Shown piece after piece: positions 25,853 to 33,755 of a DNA stretch of 46,933 bases; the first letter of the stretch is position 1; each line of letters begins with the position of its first letter. Under the pieces are notes generated by a model that did no database searches, was not told the origin of the DNA, and was given only the letters and a program-made list of their open reading frames with translations. The translations under genes were made by a program, and so were the position numbers. Origin of the DNA: Bacilli bacterium (GTDB lineage: Bacteria > Bacillota_I > Bacilli_A > RFN20 > CAG-826); NCBI GenBank assembly GCA_017442875.1, contig JAFSPN010000050.1, forward strand, positions 1-46,933, in the 5' to 3' direction.

Positions 25853-26616
25853 ATACTAAGCAGTTAATTAGAAAACTAGCCGTTAACTTTCCAAAGCGTT
25901 ACGCCAAAATGAATCATGATTTTGTTGGTTTGATGACTGGTAAACTTCCAGAAGAAGTCCATAAGATTGTTTTATGTTTGGACTTCGATCAACAAGTTCT
26001 TCCTTTGATAAAGGAAAATAAACCAGATTTAATCATTACTCATCATCCATTTATCTATGGCACTAAGTATCAAGTGTTCAAATGGGACAAGTTTAAAGAA
26101 GAACTTTGTAGTGAAATAGATGCCTTAGGCGTTCCTGTTTATAGCATGCATACGAATTTCGATACAGGAAAAGATGGCATGAATGATGCTTTAGCGGAAG
26201 CTCTTGAGCTCAATAATATCTATGCCCCTGAAAAGGACATCATGATGCGCATTGGAGAACTAAAAGAAGCGATGCCGATCTTAGAATTCGCTAAATTTGC
26301 TAAGGCAAAACTTGATGTTGAATACGGCTTATTGATTGATGAAGGCAATCCAATGATTAAGAAAGTTGGCATTGTCGGTGGTGCGGGTTCTAGAGCCTGG
26401 AACATCGCTAGAGATGAGGGCTGTGATATATTTATATCAGGAGATACGCCACATCATATTAGAAGATCCATCGTCAACGAACATTTCAACTATTTAGATC
26501 TCCCACATGAAATTGAAAGAATCTTCATGCCACAGATGAAAAAAATCCTTCTTTCCATCGATCCAACACTAGAAATACTTATGGTGGACCACGAAGAAAG
26601 ACCAAAAGTAATATAG
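25849..26616 (+). CDS. Nif3-like dinuclear metal-binding protein
   Basis: A 255-residue NIF3/YqfO-family protein. Metal ligands are visible in THHPFIYG and HTNFDTGKDGMNDALAEAL, plus a C-terminal HFNYLDLPHEIER segment. The family's role is uncertain; a GTP cyclohydrolase-like or metal-handling role has been suggested for relatives. This one lacks the long middle insertion of YqfO, hence its shorter length. Overlaps trmK by 4 bp. Confidence 0.9.
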   Translation: MNTKQLIRKLAVNFPKRYAKMNHDFVGLMTGKLPEEVHKIVLCLDFDQQVLPLIKENKPDLIITHHPFIYGTKYQVFKWDKFKEELCSEIDALGVPVYSMHTNFDTGKDGMNDALAEALELNNIYAPEKDIMMRIGELKEAMPILEFAKFAKAKLDVEYGLLIDEGNPMIKKVGIVGGAGSRAWNIARDEGCDIFISGDTPHHIRRSIVNEHFNYLDLPHEIERIFMPQMKKILLSIDPTLEILMVDHEERPKVI

Positions 26617-26623
26617 TATAATG

Positions 26624-26650
26624 CTAGTATTAAATTAGTAATTATATATC
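26624..26650 (+). promoter_or_regulatory. 11-bp-period CTAGTA/TTAGTA repeats before the cyclophilin gene
   Basis: CTAGTA (26624-26629) and TTAGTA (26635-26640) have an exact 11-bp period, followed 4 bp later by TATATC (26645-26650), a weak -10. A perfect TATAAT also exists at 26617-26622, just before the repeats, so either may be the real promoter. Confidence 0.45.
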
Positions 26651-26671
26651 AAAGATATACGGAGAATTAGT

Positions 26672-27148
26672 ATGAACGCAATTATTGAAGTAGAAAAGTT
26701 TGGAATGATCGAAGTTGAGCTTTATCAAGACCTCGCTCCAATTACCGTCGACAATTTCGTCAAACTGGTGAATAAAGGTTTCTATAATGGCTTAACATTC
26801 CATCGAATTATTAGAGGCTTTATGATTCAGGGCGGTTGTCCTAAAGGCAATGGCACAGGTGGCCCAGGCTATTCCATTAAAGGTGAATTCTCCGCGAATG
26901 GAGTTAATAACCCAATCAAACATGAAAGAGGTGTTATTTCGATGGCTAGAGCCATGGATCCTAACTCCGCTGGTAGCCAATTCTTTATCATGCATCAAAG
27001 CGCACCTCATCTAGACGGCCAATACGCTGCATTCGGTAAAGTTACTAAAGGAATTGAAGTAGTTGATGCTATAGCATCAGTTCAGACAAACTATTTCGAT
27101 GCTCCTTTACAAAAAGTCATCATTAAATCAATTAAGATTAAGGAATAA
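26672..27148 (+). CDS. Cyclophilin-type peptidyl-prolyl cis-trans isomerase
   Basis: Catalyses proline isomerisation. 158 residues with the active-site stretch [13 protein letters not shown], then GTGGPGYSI, and SAGSQFFIM and FGKVTKG. No signal peptide, so it is cytoplasmic. The ATG has a GGAGA Shine-Dalgarno 7 bp upstream. It is 2 bp from nfo and probably co-transcribed with it. Confidence 0.96.
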   Translation: MNAIIEVEKFGMIEVELYQDLAPITVDNFVKLVNKGFYNGLTFHRIIRGFMIQGGCPKGNGTGGPGYSIKGEFSANGVNNPIKHERGVISMARAMDPNSAGSQFFIMHQSAPHLDGQYAAFGKVTKGIEVVDAIASVQTNYFDAPLQKVIIKSIKIKE

Positions 27149-27150
27149 TT

Positions 27151-28041
27151 ATGGCTAAAGATTTATTAATCGGTTCACACGTTTCAATGAATGGTCCAGA
27201 ATACTACCTTGGTAGTGTTAAGGAAGCGATTTCCTATGGCGCGACAACATTCATGTTCTATACAGGCGCTCCACAAAATTCCTATAGGAAACCATTAGAG
27301 GAATTAAAAATCAAGGAAGGCCGTTCTTTATTAAAAGAACATGGTTTTGACGAAAGCAAGATTGTGGTTCACGCTCCTTATATCATTAATGCCGCTAATC
27401 CAAGTAAACCAGAATTATTAGATTTGTCGATTAAGACAATTATTAACGAACTTCAAAGAACGGAAGCTTTTGGCGCTTCAATGTTAGTTCTTCACCCAGG
27501 AAATCATCTTGGAGCAGGACCAGACGCTGCGATTGATGTCTTAGCCGATTCTTTAGATAAAGTATTTGCTAGTGATGGCACAAATGTCAAAATCGCCATT
27601 GAAACAATGGCGGGCAAAGGTTCCGAAATCGGAACTTGCTTTGAACAAGTGCGTGACATAATCGAAAAATGCCATTATAAAGACCGCTTGGGCGTTTGTT
27701 TAGATACTTGCCATGTTTCTGATGCTGGCTATGATATCAACGATACTGATGGCCTTTTAGATGAATTTGATCGCATTATTGGTTTAGAGCGTTTATTAGT
27801 TGTGCATGTCAACGATTCAAAGAATCAACGCGGCGCGCATAAAGATAGACACGAAAACCTTGGCTATGGTGAAATTGGCTTTGATGCTTTATGCCGCATT
27901 GCTAATCATCCGCGCTTAAAGAACATTCCAAAGATTTTAGAAACCCCATATATCAATGAAAAAGCCCCATATTCTGATGAAATCAGAATGCTAAGGGCTG
28001 AATCTTTTGAACCTAATTGGAAAGATAAGTATTTAGCGTAG
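27151..28041 (+). CDS. nfo: Endonuclease IV (AP endonuclease)
   Basis: Cleaves abasic sites in base-excision repair. 296 residues with TIM-barrel metal motifs: GSHVSM, VVHAPYIINAANP, LHPGNHLGAG, IETMAGKGSEIG, LDTCHVSDAGYDI, VVHVNDSKNQRGAHKDRHENLGYG. All the trinuclear zinc ligand regions are recognisable. It ends overlapping the convergent ispG by 9 bp. Confidence 0.97.
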   Translation: MAKDLLIGSHVSMNGPEYYLGSVKEAISYGATTFMFYTGAPQNSYRKPLEELKIKEGRSLLKEHGFDESKIVVHAPYIINAANPSKPELLDLSIKTIINELQRTEAFGASMLVLHPGNHLGAGPDAAIDVLADSLDKVFASDGTNVKIAIETMAGKGSEIGTCFEQVRDIIEKCHYKDRLGVCLDTCHVSDAGYDINDTDGLLDEFDRIIGLERLLVVHVNDSKNQRGAHKDRHENLGYGEIGFDALCRIANHPRLKNIPKILETPYINEKAPYSDEIRMLRAESFEPNWKDKYLA

Positions 28042-29082
28042 GCTATCGATCTCTTGAATCATCGCGTCATAGGCTTCGTCCTCTGACACTTTTTTAATGA
28101 CTTCGCCTTTTTTGAAGATGACATATTGGCCTTTGCCTCCGGCAATACCAATATCGGCATTTTTAGCCTCGCCTGGTCCGTTGACAACGCATCCCATGAC
28201 TGCGACAGTAAGCTTATAGTTATTATCTTCTAAGTATTTGAATATTTTCGCGCCTAATGGACGAACATCAACTTGCGTTCTACCACATGTTGGGCAAGAA
28301 ATGAATGTAGGATAATTATCGTATAGACCACAGTCATGTAATAGACGTTTCGCGGCAATGACTTCGTCTTTAGATTCACCAGTAATGGAAATACGGATGG
28401 TATCGCCAATGCCATCTAAAAGAAGAGGAGCGAGTCCAGCCGTGCTTCTAATAACTGATAAATCATATGGTCCCGCTTCAGTGATACCGATATGAAGCGG
28501 ATATGGGAACATTTCGCTTGCTAATTGATATGCTTTGATCGTTTCTTTGATATTGCTAGCTTTCAAAGAGATGACTATATCGTGGAAATCAAACTTTTCT
28601 AATAGTTCAACTTGTTCTTTAACTGATAAAATCAGTTTATGAGATAATGGAATGTCCAATTCATCGATAATCTTATTAACGGAACCAGAGTTAGCACCGA
28701 CGCGAATTGCGACATGTTTCTTTTTCGCTAATTCAACGATTTCTTTAATTTTGTTCTCATCGCTGATGTTTCCTGGATTAATCCTAATTTTATTTGCGCC
28801 GCATTTAATGGCTAAAATTGCTAAGTTAGGATCGAAATGAATATCCGCGACTAAAGGAATTTTTATACCCTTTTTAATCTGTGCAATCGCCATAGCGTCT
28901 TCTTCGTCCAAGACGGACACACGCATAAGCTTAGCGCCTAATGCTTCGCATTCGTTAATTTCATTAACTACCGCTTCGACATCAGAAGTCTTATGTTTGC
29001 ACATTGATTGGATTAAAACTTTGTCTTGTCCGCCAAGAGTTAAGCGGCCAATTCTGATTTGTCTTGTTTGTGTTCTTTTCAT
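28033..29082 (-). CDS. ispG: 4-hydroxy-3-methylbut-2-enyl diphosphate synthase IspG
   Basis: A [4Fe-4S] enzyme of the MEP isoprenoid pathway. 349 residues with the N-terminal TIM barrel (SMCKHKTSD, ADIHFDPNLA, RINPGN) and the C-terminal cluster domain with SCPTCGRT and GCVVNGPGEA. The TIM-barrel insert of plant and chlamydial forms is missing, as in most bacteria. Minus strand amid plus-strand genes, convergent with nfo. TATAAT on the minus strand lies 8 bp before the ATG with no useful Shine-Dalgarno. Its presence shows this organism makes isoprenoids by the MEP route, which many small-genome Mollicutes have lost. Confidence 0.97.
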   Translation of the reverse strand: MKRTQTRQIRIGRLTLGGQDKVLIQSMCKHKTSDVEAVVNEINECEALGAKLMRVSVLDEEDAMAIAQIKKGIKIPLVADIHFDPNLAILAIKCGANKIRINPGNISDENKIKEIVELAKKKHVAIRVGANSGSVNKIIDELDIPLSHKLILSVKEQVELLEKFDFHDIVISLKASNIKETIKAYQLASEMFPYPLHIGITEAGPYDLSVIRSTAGLAPLLLDGIGDTIRISITGESKDEVIAAKRLLHDCGLYDNYPTFISCPTCGRTQVDVRPLGAKIFKYLEDNNYKLTVAVMGCVVNGPGEAKNADIGIAGGKGQYVIFKKGEVIKKVSEDEAYDAMIQEIDSLR

Positions 29083-29090
29083 ACCTTGAT

Positions 29091-29096
29091 ATTATA
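29091..29096 (-). promoter_or_regulatory. -10 box of ispG, leaderless configuration
   Basis: TATAAT on the minus strand, 8 bp before the ispG ATG. No -35 of quality is seen. Confidence 0.55.
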
Positions 29097-29122
29097 ACCT
29101 AGTTTATAAATAAAAAATATAT

Positions 29123-29150
29123 TTGCATTATATTTTACCTGTGGTAAGAT
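29123..29150 (+). promoter_or_regulatory. Promoter of rpmG
   Basis: -35 TTGCAT (29123-29128), 16-bp spacer, -10 TAAGAT (29145-29150). A GAAGGAG Shine-Dalgarno follows before ATG 29179. Confidence 0.6.
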
Positions 29151-29178
29151 ATTAAGCGACTTTGAAGGAGAAAAGCAA

Positions 29179-29349
29179 ATGGCAAAAGGCAAAGATGATA
29201 GAATCTCATTAACACTTAAGTGCACTGAATGTGGCGAAGAAAACTATCTCACATCTAAAAATAAAAAGAAACATCCAGATAGAATGGAGCAAAAGAAATA
29301 TTGCCCACGCTGCAAAAAAGTGACTCTCCATCGTGAGAAAAAGAAATAA
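29179..29349 (+). CDS. rpmG: 50S ribosomal protein L33
   Basis: A 56-residue ribosomal protein with two CxxC pairs (CTEC near residue 15, CPRC near residue 42), i.e. the zinc-binding form of L33, with the family pattern [34 protein letters not shown]. Start ATG 29179 follows GAAGGAG by 8 bp. The stop codon lies in the ascending arm of the terminator at 29348. Independently transcribed from its own promoter. Confidence 0.95.
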   Translation: MAKGKDDRISLTLKCTECGEENYLTSKNKKKHPDRMEQKKYCPRCKKVTLHREKKK

Positions 29350-29369
29350 TAGGCTTTGCCTATTTTTTT
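29348..29369 (+). terminator. Terminator of rpmG
   Basis: AATAGGC (29348-29354), loop TTT, GCCTATT (29358-29364), then five T. A perfect 7-bp stem overlapping the rpmG stop and ending 4 bp before the next ATG. Confidence 0.88.
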
Positions 29370-29373
29370 GTTT

Positions 29374-30006
29374 ATGACAAAAGTTGTTCCCTTCATATAC
29401 GAAGATAGAGATGATTTATACGCTAACACGTATGTTTTGATTGACGATGATAAAAAGTGCGTCGTTATCGATCCTGCTAAAGCGTACGATGGCTTAGTGA
29501 ATTACATCAAAAAGAATGACTTAACGCTTAAAGCCATACTTTTAACACACGGACATGCTGATCATATTCGCGGTGTCGATACATTAGTGAATGCTTTTAA
29601 TGCACCTGTTTATATTGGATTCGAAGATTTAGATATGCTTAGTGATACATTTACTAACTGTAGCGAATTTTTAGGTGAAAATATTACTGTTAAAGCAAAA
29701 GCAGAAACGCTTATTGATAACGAAATCCTTCATCTTATAAAAGAAGATATCCAAGTTATCGCAACACCTTATCATACCGCTGGAGGCGTGTGCTTCTATC
29801 TAAAAGATAGTGGCATTCTTTTTACTGGCGATTTTATTATTCCACATGGCGTTGGAAGAAGCGACTTACCAAATGCTAAACCACATGAGTTTAATAAGTC
29901 GATAGCAAAGATTCTTAAGCTTCCTATTTCCGTTAAGATTTATGGAGGCCATGAAAGGACATCAACATTAGAAACTGAATTAAGAATCAATCAGTATCTC
30001 AAATGA
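29374..30006 (+). CDS. MBL-fold metallo-hydrolase (glyoxalase II-like)
   Basis: A 210-residue metallo-beta-lactamase-fold protein with THGHADHIRG (HxHxDH), later His in TPYHTAGGV, Asp in FTGDFIIPHGVGRSD and a final His in YGGHERTS. This places it with the GloB/YcbL-like group of thiolester hydrolases. The substrate is uncertain. The ATG at 29374 is 4 bp after the terminator's T-run and has no Shine-Dalgarno. TATTTT (29361-29366), part of the terminator arm, would be the right distance for a leaderless -10. An in-frame TTG at 29356 is less likely because it lies inside the hairpin. Confidence 0.85.
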   Translation: MTKVVPFIYEDRDDLYANTYVLIDDDKKCVVIDPAKAYDGLVNYIKKNDLTLKAILLTHGHADHIRGVDTLVNAFNAPVYIGFEDLDMLSDTFTNCSEFLGENITVKAKAETLIDNEILHLIKEDIQVIATPYHTAGGVCFYLKDSGILFTGDFIIPHGVGRSDLPNAKPHEFNKSIAKILKLPISVKIYGGHERTSTLETELRINQYLK

Positions 30007-30007
30007 T

Positions 30008-30035
30008 TTGTCAAATAATGAATATTTGTTATAAT
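30008..30035 (+). promoter_or_regulatory. Promoter of efp
   Basis: -35 TTGTCA (30008-30013), 16-bp spacer, -10 TATAAT (30030-30035). A GAAAGGA Shine-Dalgarno precedes the ATG at 30071. Confidence 0.75.
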
Positions 30036-30070
30036 ATTCAAGGAAATTTATTGAAAGGAAATAAATATTT

Positions 30071-30628
30071 ATGGTTAATGTCACAGAATTAAGACCAGGC
30101 AACTATTTCATTGATGAAAACAATCTTTATCAAGTTTTAGACATCTTACTCAACAAAACAGCGATGAGAAAGATGGTTGCTAAGGTCAAAGTCAAAAACG
30201 TGCGTACAGGCACAATCAACGAACTTGCTCGTAACTCTGGTTACATGGTGGAAAACGTTCGCTTAGACAAAAGACAAATGCAATATCTCTACGACAGCGG
30301 TGATTTCTTGGTCTTTATGGACCAAGAGACTTATGAGCAAGTCGAAATCCCAGTGGAACGTTTACAATGGGAAAAACAATTCTTAAAAGGTGATGAAGTC
30401 GTGGAAATCACTTCTTATGAAGGCGAAATTCTCGGTGTCAACTTACCTGCTAAAGTTGCTTTAAAGATTACGCAATGTGATCCAGGTGTCCGTGGTGATA
30501 CAGTTAACAAACCAACCAAACCAGCAACATTAGAAACTGGTTTAGTCGTTAGAGTTCCATTATTCATCGAAGAAGGCGAAGAAGTCTTAGTTCGCACAGA
30601 TACTGGCGAATACGATGGAAGAGCCTAA
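30071..30628 (+). CDS. efp: Elongation factor P with non-canonical modification loop
   Basis: EF-P relieves ribosome stalling at polyproline. 185 residues with three beta domains; MQYLYDSGDFLVFMDQETYEQVEI and the C-terminal DPGVRGDTVNKPTKPATLETG are classic. The domain I loop that normally reads PGKGxA or similar (the modified Lys/Arg tip) here reads KTAMRK. Aligned without gaps against what I recall of the Bacillus protein (VVDFQHVKPGKGAAFVRSK against VLDILLNKTAMRKMVAKVK), the Lys position is occupied by Met, with Arg and Lys one and two residues later. It is therefore a variant EF-P, perhaps unmodified or modified differently. It precedes yneF by 12 bp. Confidence 0.93.
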   Translation: MVNVTELRPGNYFIDENNLYQVLDILLNKTAMRKMVAKVKVKNVRTGTINELARNSGYMVENVRLDKRQMQYLYDSGDFLVFMDQETYEQVEIPVERLQWEKQFLKGDEVVEITSYEGEILGVNLPAKVALKITQCDPGVRGDTVNKPTKPATLETGLVVRVPLFIEEGEEVLVRTDTGEYDGRA

Positions 30629-30640
30629 TAGGTAAGCAAA

Positions 30641-30856
30641 ATGGAAGTTTGGCAAATTATTTTATTAGCCGTTGGTACATTTATTGTCGGCGGCATCGCG
30701 GGCTTCTTTATTACCCGTTATATCTTTCAAAAGCAACTTAAAGATAACCCACCTGTCAACGAAAAAATGATTCGCGCCATGTTCAGAAGCATGGGTCGTA
30801 CACCAAGCGAAAAGCAAGTTAGAGAAATCATGAGAAACATGAACTCTAACAAGTAG
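30641..30856 (+). CDS. yneF: YneF-like small membrane protein (UPF0154)
   Basis: A 71-residue protein with one N-terminal transmembrane helix (about residues 4-26, GTFIVGGIAGFFITRYI) and a cytoplasmic tail NPPVNEKMIRAMFRSMGRTPSEKQVREIMRNM that is the hallmark of the UPF0154/YneF family. Its function is unknown in all relatives. Shine-Dalgarno is weak (AGGTAAG). Probably co-transcribed with efp and closed by the terminator at 30874. Confidence 0.92.
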   Translation: MEVWQIILLAVGTFIVGGIAGFFITRYIFQKQLKDNPPVNEKMIRAMFRSMGRTPSEKQVREIMRNMNSNK

Positions 30857-30873
30857 TAAAACAAAACAAAAAT

Positions 30874-30898
30874 AAAGCACTCATTGCGAGTGCTTTTT
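30874..30898. terminator. Bidirectional terminator between yneF and plsY
   Basis: AAAGCACTC (30874-30882), 5-base loop, GAGTGCTTT (30888-30896), then TT. A 9-bp perfect stem with A/T on both flanks, so it can serve the convergent plsY too. Confidence 0.9.
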
Positions 30899-30914
30899 GT
30901 TTGTAATACAAAGT

Positions 30915-30929
30915 ATTAGTTCTACTAAT
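30915..30929. repeat. Palindrome ATTAGT-TCT-ACTAAT
   Basis: A perfect 6-bp inverted repeat around TCT, immediately after the plsY stop. The core TATTAGTTCTACTA occurs again at 45437-45450, so it may belong to the TTAGTA motif family. Confidence 0.45.
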
Positions 30930-31710
30930 TCTCTACCGGCTTTTTCCTATCCATCCATTTGATTTTTCTCTCATTACCAGCCTTTAAACGAGCGATGTTT
31001 TCGTGGTGTCTAATGACTGTGATGATGACGATGATGGTCATGACAATAGCGAATACATAGTTAACATACAACATTGGTCCCCAAAGAATGAACCAATAGG
31101 CGTTATCAGGGATGACATGGAGCATTAATAAGATGGCCCAAACCCAACTTAAGATTGCGCTTTGAATGCCCACTAAGATGGAAGATAAAGAAACATAACG
31201 CCATCTATATAAAGTGGCTAAATATGTGATAGCACCAGCTACTCCATATGCCCATGATGTTGTAATCATTAAGCCAATGTATGTAGAGGCGGCTTTGCCA
31301 CCTCTAAATTTGGTGAATAGTGGGAAAATATTACCTAAAACAGCACCTAAACAGGCTAACCAATAAACTGGCCATTGAATGATATACATTGATAAATCGG
31401 TGGATGTGTACATTTCTTTAGCACTTGGAAGAATCGTAGCACCGTTATTTAATGGAACAAATGTAAGAATTGCCCAGCATAAATATAGGGAAGCGATTGT
31501 TTTGAAAACATCAAATAAGAAAACGATGAGAAAATACTTCTTTCCCCAAAGTCTACCGCAGTTTGTGGCACCGCAATTATGTGAACCATAATCGCGTGGA
31601 TCTTGCTTAAAAACTAATTTTCCCAAAGGAATAGAGATATTTGCGCTACCTAAAATGTAGCCAATTAATAGACATGCTAATGCTACCAATATATTAACTA
31701 ATATATTCAT
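30925..31710 (-). CDS. plsY: Glycerol-3-phosphate acyltransferase PlsY
   Basis: Membrane enzyme transferring acyl groups from acyl-phosphate to glycerol-3-phosphate, the first step of phospholipid synthesis. Hydrophobic throughout (about seven segments) with motif 1 GSANISIPLGKLVF followed by YGSHNCGATNCGR, and motif 2 FRGGKAASTYIG. At 261 residues it is longer than most PlsY (about 200); the extra part is a hydrophobic stretch near residues 90-125 and a longer C-terminus. Start ATG has a GGGGGGAAG Shine-Dalgarno. It is alone on the minus strand. Confidence 0.93.
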   Translation of the reverse strand: MNILVNILVALACLLIGYILGSANISIPLGKLVFKQDPRDYGSHNCGATNCGRLWGKKYFLIVFLFDVFKTIASLYLCWAILTFVPLNNGATILPSAKEMYTSTDLSMYIIQWPVYWLACLGAVLGNIFPLFTKFRGGKAASTYIGLMITTSWAYGVAGAITYLATLYRWRYVSLSSILVGIQSAILSWVWAILLMLHVIPDNAYWFILWGPMLYVNYVFAIVMTIIVIITVIRHHENIARLKAGNERKIKWMDRKKPVEN

Positions 31711-31807
31711 TTTCTTCCCCCCGATTTTTACTCTTTTTATTCTACTAAAACGCTTTATATTTGCAACTTAATTTGTATATAATTAAGTCTTGCAAAGGAA
31801 AAATATA

Positions 31808-33751
31808 GTGTCTGAATTAAGAAAAACAACATATACAGCTGATGATATTCATGTCATGAAAGGACTTGAAGGTGTCAGAAAAAGACCGGCCATGTACATT
31901 GGTTCTACCAACGCAACAGGTCTTCATCATTTAGTGTGGGAAGTCGTTGATAATAGTGTTGACGAAGCCTTGTCTGGATATGGTAAAAAGATTATTGTGA
32001 CCATGCATAAAGATGGTTCGATCTCTGTTTTAGACGAAGGTCGTGGTATTCCAGTCGGCATTAATAAAGAGACAGGTCGACCTGCGGTCGAAGTCGTTTT
32101 TACTGAACTTCATGCCGGTGGTAAATTCAATAATGCTGTTTATAAATCCGCTGCTGGTTTACATGGTGTTGGTGCTTCTGTTACCAACGCTTTAAGCGAA
32201 TGGATAGACATAAATGTCTATCAAAACGGTAATATTTACCATTTAAAATTTGAAAATGGTGGTAATCTCGTTACTCCACTTGAAATCATCGGCACAACTA
32301 AAAAACATGGTACTTATGTTAGGTTCAAACCAGATGCGACTATTTTTAGCACTGTTGAATTCAAATGGGATACAATTGCAAGCCACTTACAAGAATCCGC
32401 TTTCTTGATGAAAGGCGTCGAATTCGTCTTATTAGACGAAAAGACTGGACAAAACCAAAGCTTTTTATATGAAAATGGTTTAGTGGAATACATCAATAAC
32501 ATCAACGGAAATAAGAACGCATTGTCTAACGTTATCGACTTTTCTGATACTGATGCAGAGACACAAATCGATGTTGAAATCGCACTTCAATACTGCAACG
32601 AAGACTACAATGAGACAATCTATTCTTACGTTAATAACGTAAGAACAAGAGATGGTGGTACTCATGAAACAGGCTTTAGAGCGGGTATCACAAAAGCAGT
32701 CAATGATTTCGCTGATGAATACAAGATTTTAAAAGGCAAAAAGCTTGAAGGTAGTGATATTCGTGAAGGTTTAACTGCGGTTATTTCCTTAAAAATCCCT
32801 GAAACTCTTCTTGAATTTGAAGGCCAAACAAAAGGTAAACTAGGCACACCTCAAGCCATTTCTGTCGTTAGCAATTTTATTTATAATAAGTTTACTTATT
32901 ATCTTACCGAAAACAAAGAGTTCGCTATTAATTTGATCAATAAATGCGTTGCTTCTCAAACTGCAAGACTTGCCGCTAGAAAAGCTAAAGAAGAGGCAAG
33001 AAGCAGCAAAAAACCAAAACAAGACCTTATTTTAAGTGATAAATTGACCCCAGCGCAGTCTAAAGACTACGCTAAAAACGAGCTTTTTATCGTTGAAGGT
33101 GATTCCGCTGGTGGTACTGCCAAAAAAGGTAGAGATAGATTGCATCAAGCTATATTACCACTTCGTGGTAAACCATTAAATACAGACTCGATATCAATTG
33201 ACAAATTAGTGCATAATGAAGAAATCGCTACCATTATTAATACCATTGGTGCGGGTTTTGGACAAAGTTTTGATCTTGAAGACATTAAGTATGGCAAAAT
33301 CATTATTATGACCGATGCTGATACCGATGGTGCTCACATTCAAACATTGCTTTTAACATTTTTCTATCACTATATGAGACAGCTAATTACTTCCGGACAC
33401 GTCTTTATTGCGGTTCCACCTTTATACCGCGTCTTCAAAGAAGACGGAAGAAAAGTTATCCAAGAATATGCTTGGGATGATGAAGGCTTAGAAAAAGCGA
33501 AAAAGATTGTCGGTGGTGGTTATAAAGTCAGCCGTTATAAAGGTCTTGGTGAAATGGATGCCATCCAGCTTAAAGAAACAACCATGGATCCAAAAACTAG
33601 ACTTTTGATTCAAGTGGATATTGAAGATCCAATCCTCGTTGAAAAGCGTGTTAATGTCCTCATGGGTAGAGACACCTCTATTCGTCGTGCATGGGTTGAA
33701 GAAAACGTCGATTTCAATAAAGTCGATTCATTTATGAATGAGGTAAAGTAA
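31808..33751 (+). CDS. parE: Topoisomerase IV subunit B
   Basis: The ATPase subunit of the decatenating type IIA topoisomerase. 647 residues: GHKL ATPase (VVDNSVDEALSGYG, DEGRGIPVG, HAGGKFNNAVYKSAAGLHGVGASVTNALS), transducer with QTKGKLGTP, and TOPRIM (FIVEGDSAGGTAKKGRD, IMTDADTDGAHI). The sequence is closer to Bacillota ParE than to GyrB (DILPLRGKPLNT region, NEEIATIINTIGAG). I chose GTG 31808 because AAAGGA lies about 8 bp before it; a TTG at 31790 would extend into the leader. It is 4 bp from parC. Confidence 0.93.
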   Translation: MSELRKTTYTADDIHVMKGLEGVRKRPAMYIGSTNATGLHHLVWEVVDNSVDEALSGYGKKIIVTMHKDGSISVLDEGRGIPVGINKETGRPAVEVVFTELHAGGKFNNAVYKSAAGLHGVGASVTNALSEWIDINVYQNGNIYHLKFENGGNLVTPLEIIGTTKKHGTYVRFKPDATIFSTVEFKWDTIASHLQESAFLMKGVEFVLLDEKTGQNQSFLYENGLVEYINNINGNKNALSNVIDFSDTDAETQIDVEIALQYCNEDYNETIYSYVNNVRTRDGGTHETGFRAGITKAVNDFADEYKILKGKKLEGSDIREGLTAVISLKIPETLLEFEGQTKGKLGTPQAISVVSNFIYNKFTYYLTENKEFAINLINKCVASQTARLAARKAKEEARSSKKPKQDLILSDKLTPAQSKDYAKNELFIVEGDSAGGTAKKGRDRLHQAILPLRGKPLNTDSISIDKLVHNEEIATIINTIGAGFGQSFDLEDIKYGKIIIMTDADTDGAHIQTLLLTFFYHYMRQLITSGHVFIAVPPLYRVFKEDGRKVIQEYAWDDEGLEKAKKIVGGGYKVSRYKGLGEMDAIQLKETTMDPKTRLLIQVDIEDPILVEKRVNVLMGRDTSIRRAWVEENVDFNKVDSFMNEVK

Positions 33752-33755
33752 TCTT

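Noticed and set aside
28652-28840. Small plus-strand gene opposite ispG
   Set aside because: It lies within the conserved ispG coding region and shows only composition-driven hydrophobic residues.
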